Shown: piece by piece, positions 4,831 to 5,235 of the stretch
How positions within the stretch are numbered: the stretch's first letter is position 1
How the letters are laid out: each line of letters opens with the position of its first letter
NCBI GenBank assembly: GCA_012033095.1
Contig: JAAUPO010000224.1
Span: 1-5,235, forward strand
DNA: 5,235 nucleotides
Direction: 5' to 3'
Origin: Synechococcaceae cyanobacterium RL_1_2
GTDB lineage: Bacteria > Cyanobacteriota > Cyanobacteriia > Cyanobacteriales > JAAUPO01
Position numbers and translations under genes: made by a program
The notes under the pieces: model-generated
Database searches by the model: none
The model's input: the letters and a program-made list of their open reading frames with translations, nothing else
What the model was told of the DNA's origin: nothing

Positions 4831-5116
4831 ATGAGCATTGAACCAGAAGCCGATTGGCAAAAGAAATTAGAAAATATCGAACAACAAATTAATCAAACTT
4901 GGAGCGAACAATCTCCCCAGGTGGCAGGGGAAGTAAAAGGTTGGTTTGCGCAATTACCCACCGCTGGCAAAGCCGCGATCGTGGTAGGGGGAACCTTTTG
5001 TGGCCATTTCTATTCTTAGCTCGGTCTTTAAGTTAATTACGGCTGTGATTAGTTTGGGAATTTTGGCTCTACTGGGCTATGGCGTTTATACCTTAGTAAT
5101 TGCAAAAAAGGATTAG
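4831..5116 (+). pseudogene. Small two-helix membrane protein, frameshifted (unrecognised family)
   Basis: I do not recognise the family. From ATG 4831 the protein starts MSIEPEADWQKKLENIEQQI, a charged, probably helical region, followed by WFAQLP and GKAAIVVGGTF. As written it ends at TAG 5017-5019 after GHFYS. Removing one T from TTTT (4996-4999) opens the frame to TAG 5114-5116 and gives a coherent 94-residue protein. Its C-terminal half has two hydrophobic segments, about residues 47-66 and 70-90, and the end AKKD. That design suggests a small inner- or thylakoid-membrane protein with a soluble N-terminal part. ATG 4831 is preferred over TTG 4744, because the 29 residues between look non-coding. 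No clear Shine-Dalgarno sequence is seen. A terminator follows at 5174. Sequencing error is as likely as true loss. Confidence 0.65.
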
Positions 5117-5173
5117 TTAGCTAGTGATCTAGGTCTAGCAGCCCATAACCCATCCTCTAAACCCTGTATGGCT

Positions 5174-5210
5174 TCCCCCTGGTTAACATTGATTACGGGG
5201 GATATTTTTT
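5174..5210 (+). terminator. Rho-independent terminator after the membrane protein gene
   Basis: TCCCCC (5174-5179) pairs with GGGGGA (5197-5202). The 17 bases between can pair further, with wobbles and one bulge, and TATTTTTT follows. The T-run is on the plus-strand side only, so it terminates plus-strand transcription, about 60 bases beyond the restored stop. Confidence 0.7.
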
Positions 5211-5227
5211 GCATTTATTTTTTGCAT
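5204..5227. repeat. Duplicated ATTTTTTGCAT
   Basis: ATTTTTTGCAT occurs at 5204-5214 and 5217-5227, a 13-base period. The first copy includes the T-run of the terminator, so the duplication supplies a second T-run. It is likely slippage and has no clear role. Confidence 0.5.
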
Positions 5228-5235
5228 GGACAGGA

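Overview
The window looks like a chromosomal segment of a unicellular, AT-rich cyanobacterium of the Synechocystis/Chroococcales type. The support is five copies of the HIP1 octamer GCGATCGC, a KaiB, a KaiA-like clock protein, a cyanobacterial ComFB protein, a Gpx2-type glutathione peroxidase, and a tRNA without encoded CCA. The species cannot be fixed from the sequence alone.

Layout, left to right. Positions 1-186 carry no convincing gene. A tRNA-Pro(CGG) lies on the minus strand (187-260), divergent from a two-gene plus-strand operon. The first operon gene (352-1236) encodes a complete phospho-receiver domain joined to a KaiA-like C-terminal domain. This is the architecture of the non-standard clock protein KaiA3. 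Twelve bases later comes kaiB3 (1249-1557). No kaiC is present, so the KaiC partner must be encoded elsewhere. The 835-base gap that follows holds two 130-bp MITE-like elements (1794-1923 and 2028-2157). They have related terminal inverted repeats, TTA target duplications and matching internal layout. Next are a stand-alone cyclic-nucleotide-binding domain protein (2393-2770) and a glutathione peroxidase gene (2863-3323), which has its own TATAAT promoter, a frameshift near its 3' end and a good rho-independent terminator. On the minus strand lies a ComFB-family protein (3573-4079), a family that includes cyclic-dinucleotide receptors. A 751-base gap with short repeats and palindromes leads to a small two-helix membrane protein gene (4831-5116), also frameshifted and followed by a terminator.

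How the genes may work together. KaiA3 and KaiB3 are very likely co-transcribed and would act on a KaiC3-type ATPase as a second clock module beside the standard KaiABC. The receiver could feed a phosphorylation signal into that module. The cNMP-binding protein and ComFB are both second-messenger sensors by family, but nothing in the sequence ties them to the clock operon. Two genes are each broken by a one-base change in a short homopolymer, which makes sequencing error a serious alternative to true pseudogenes.
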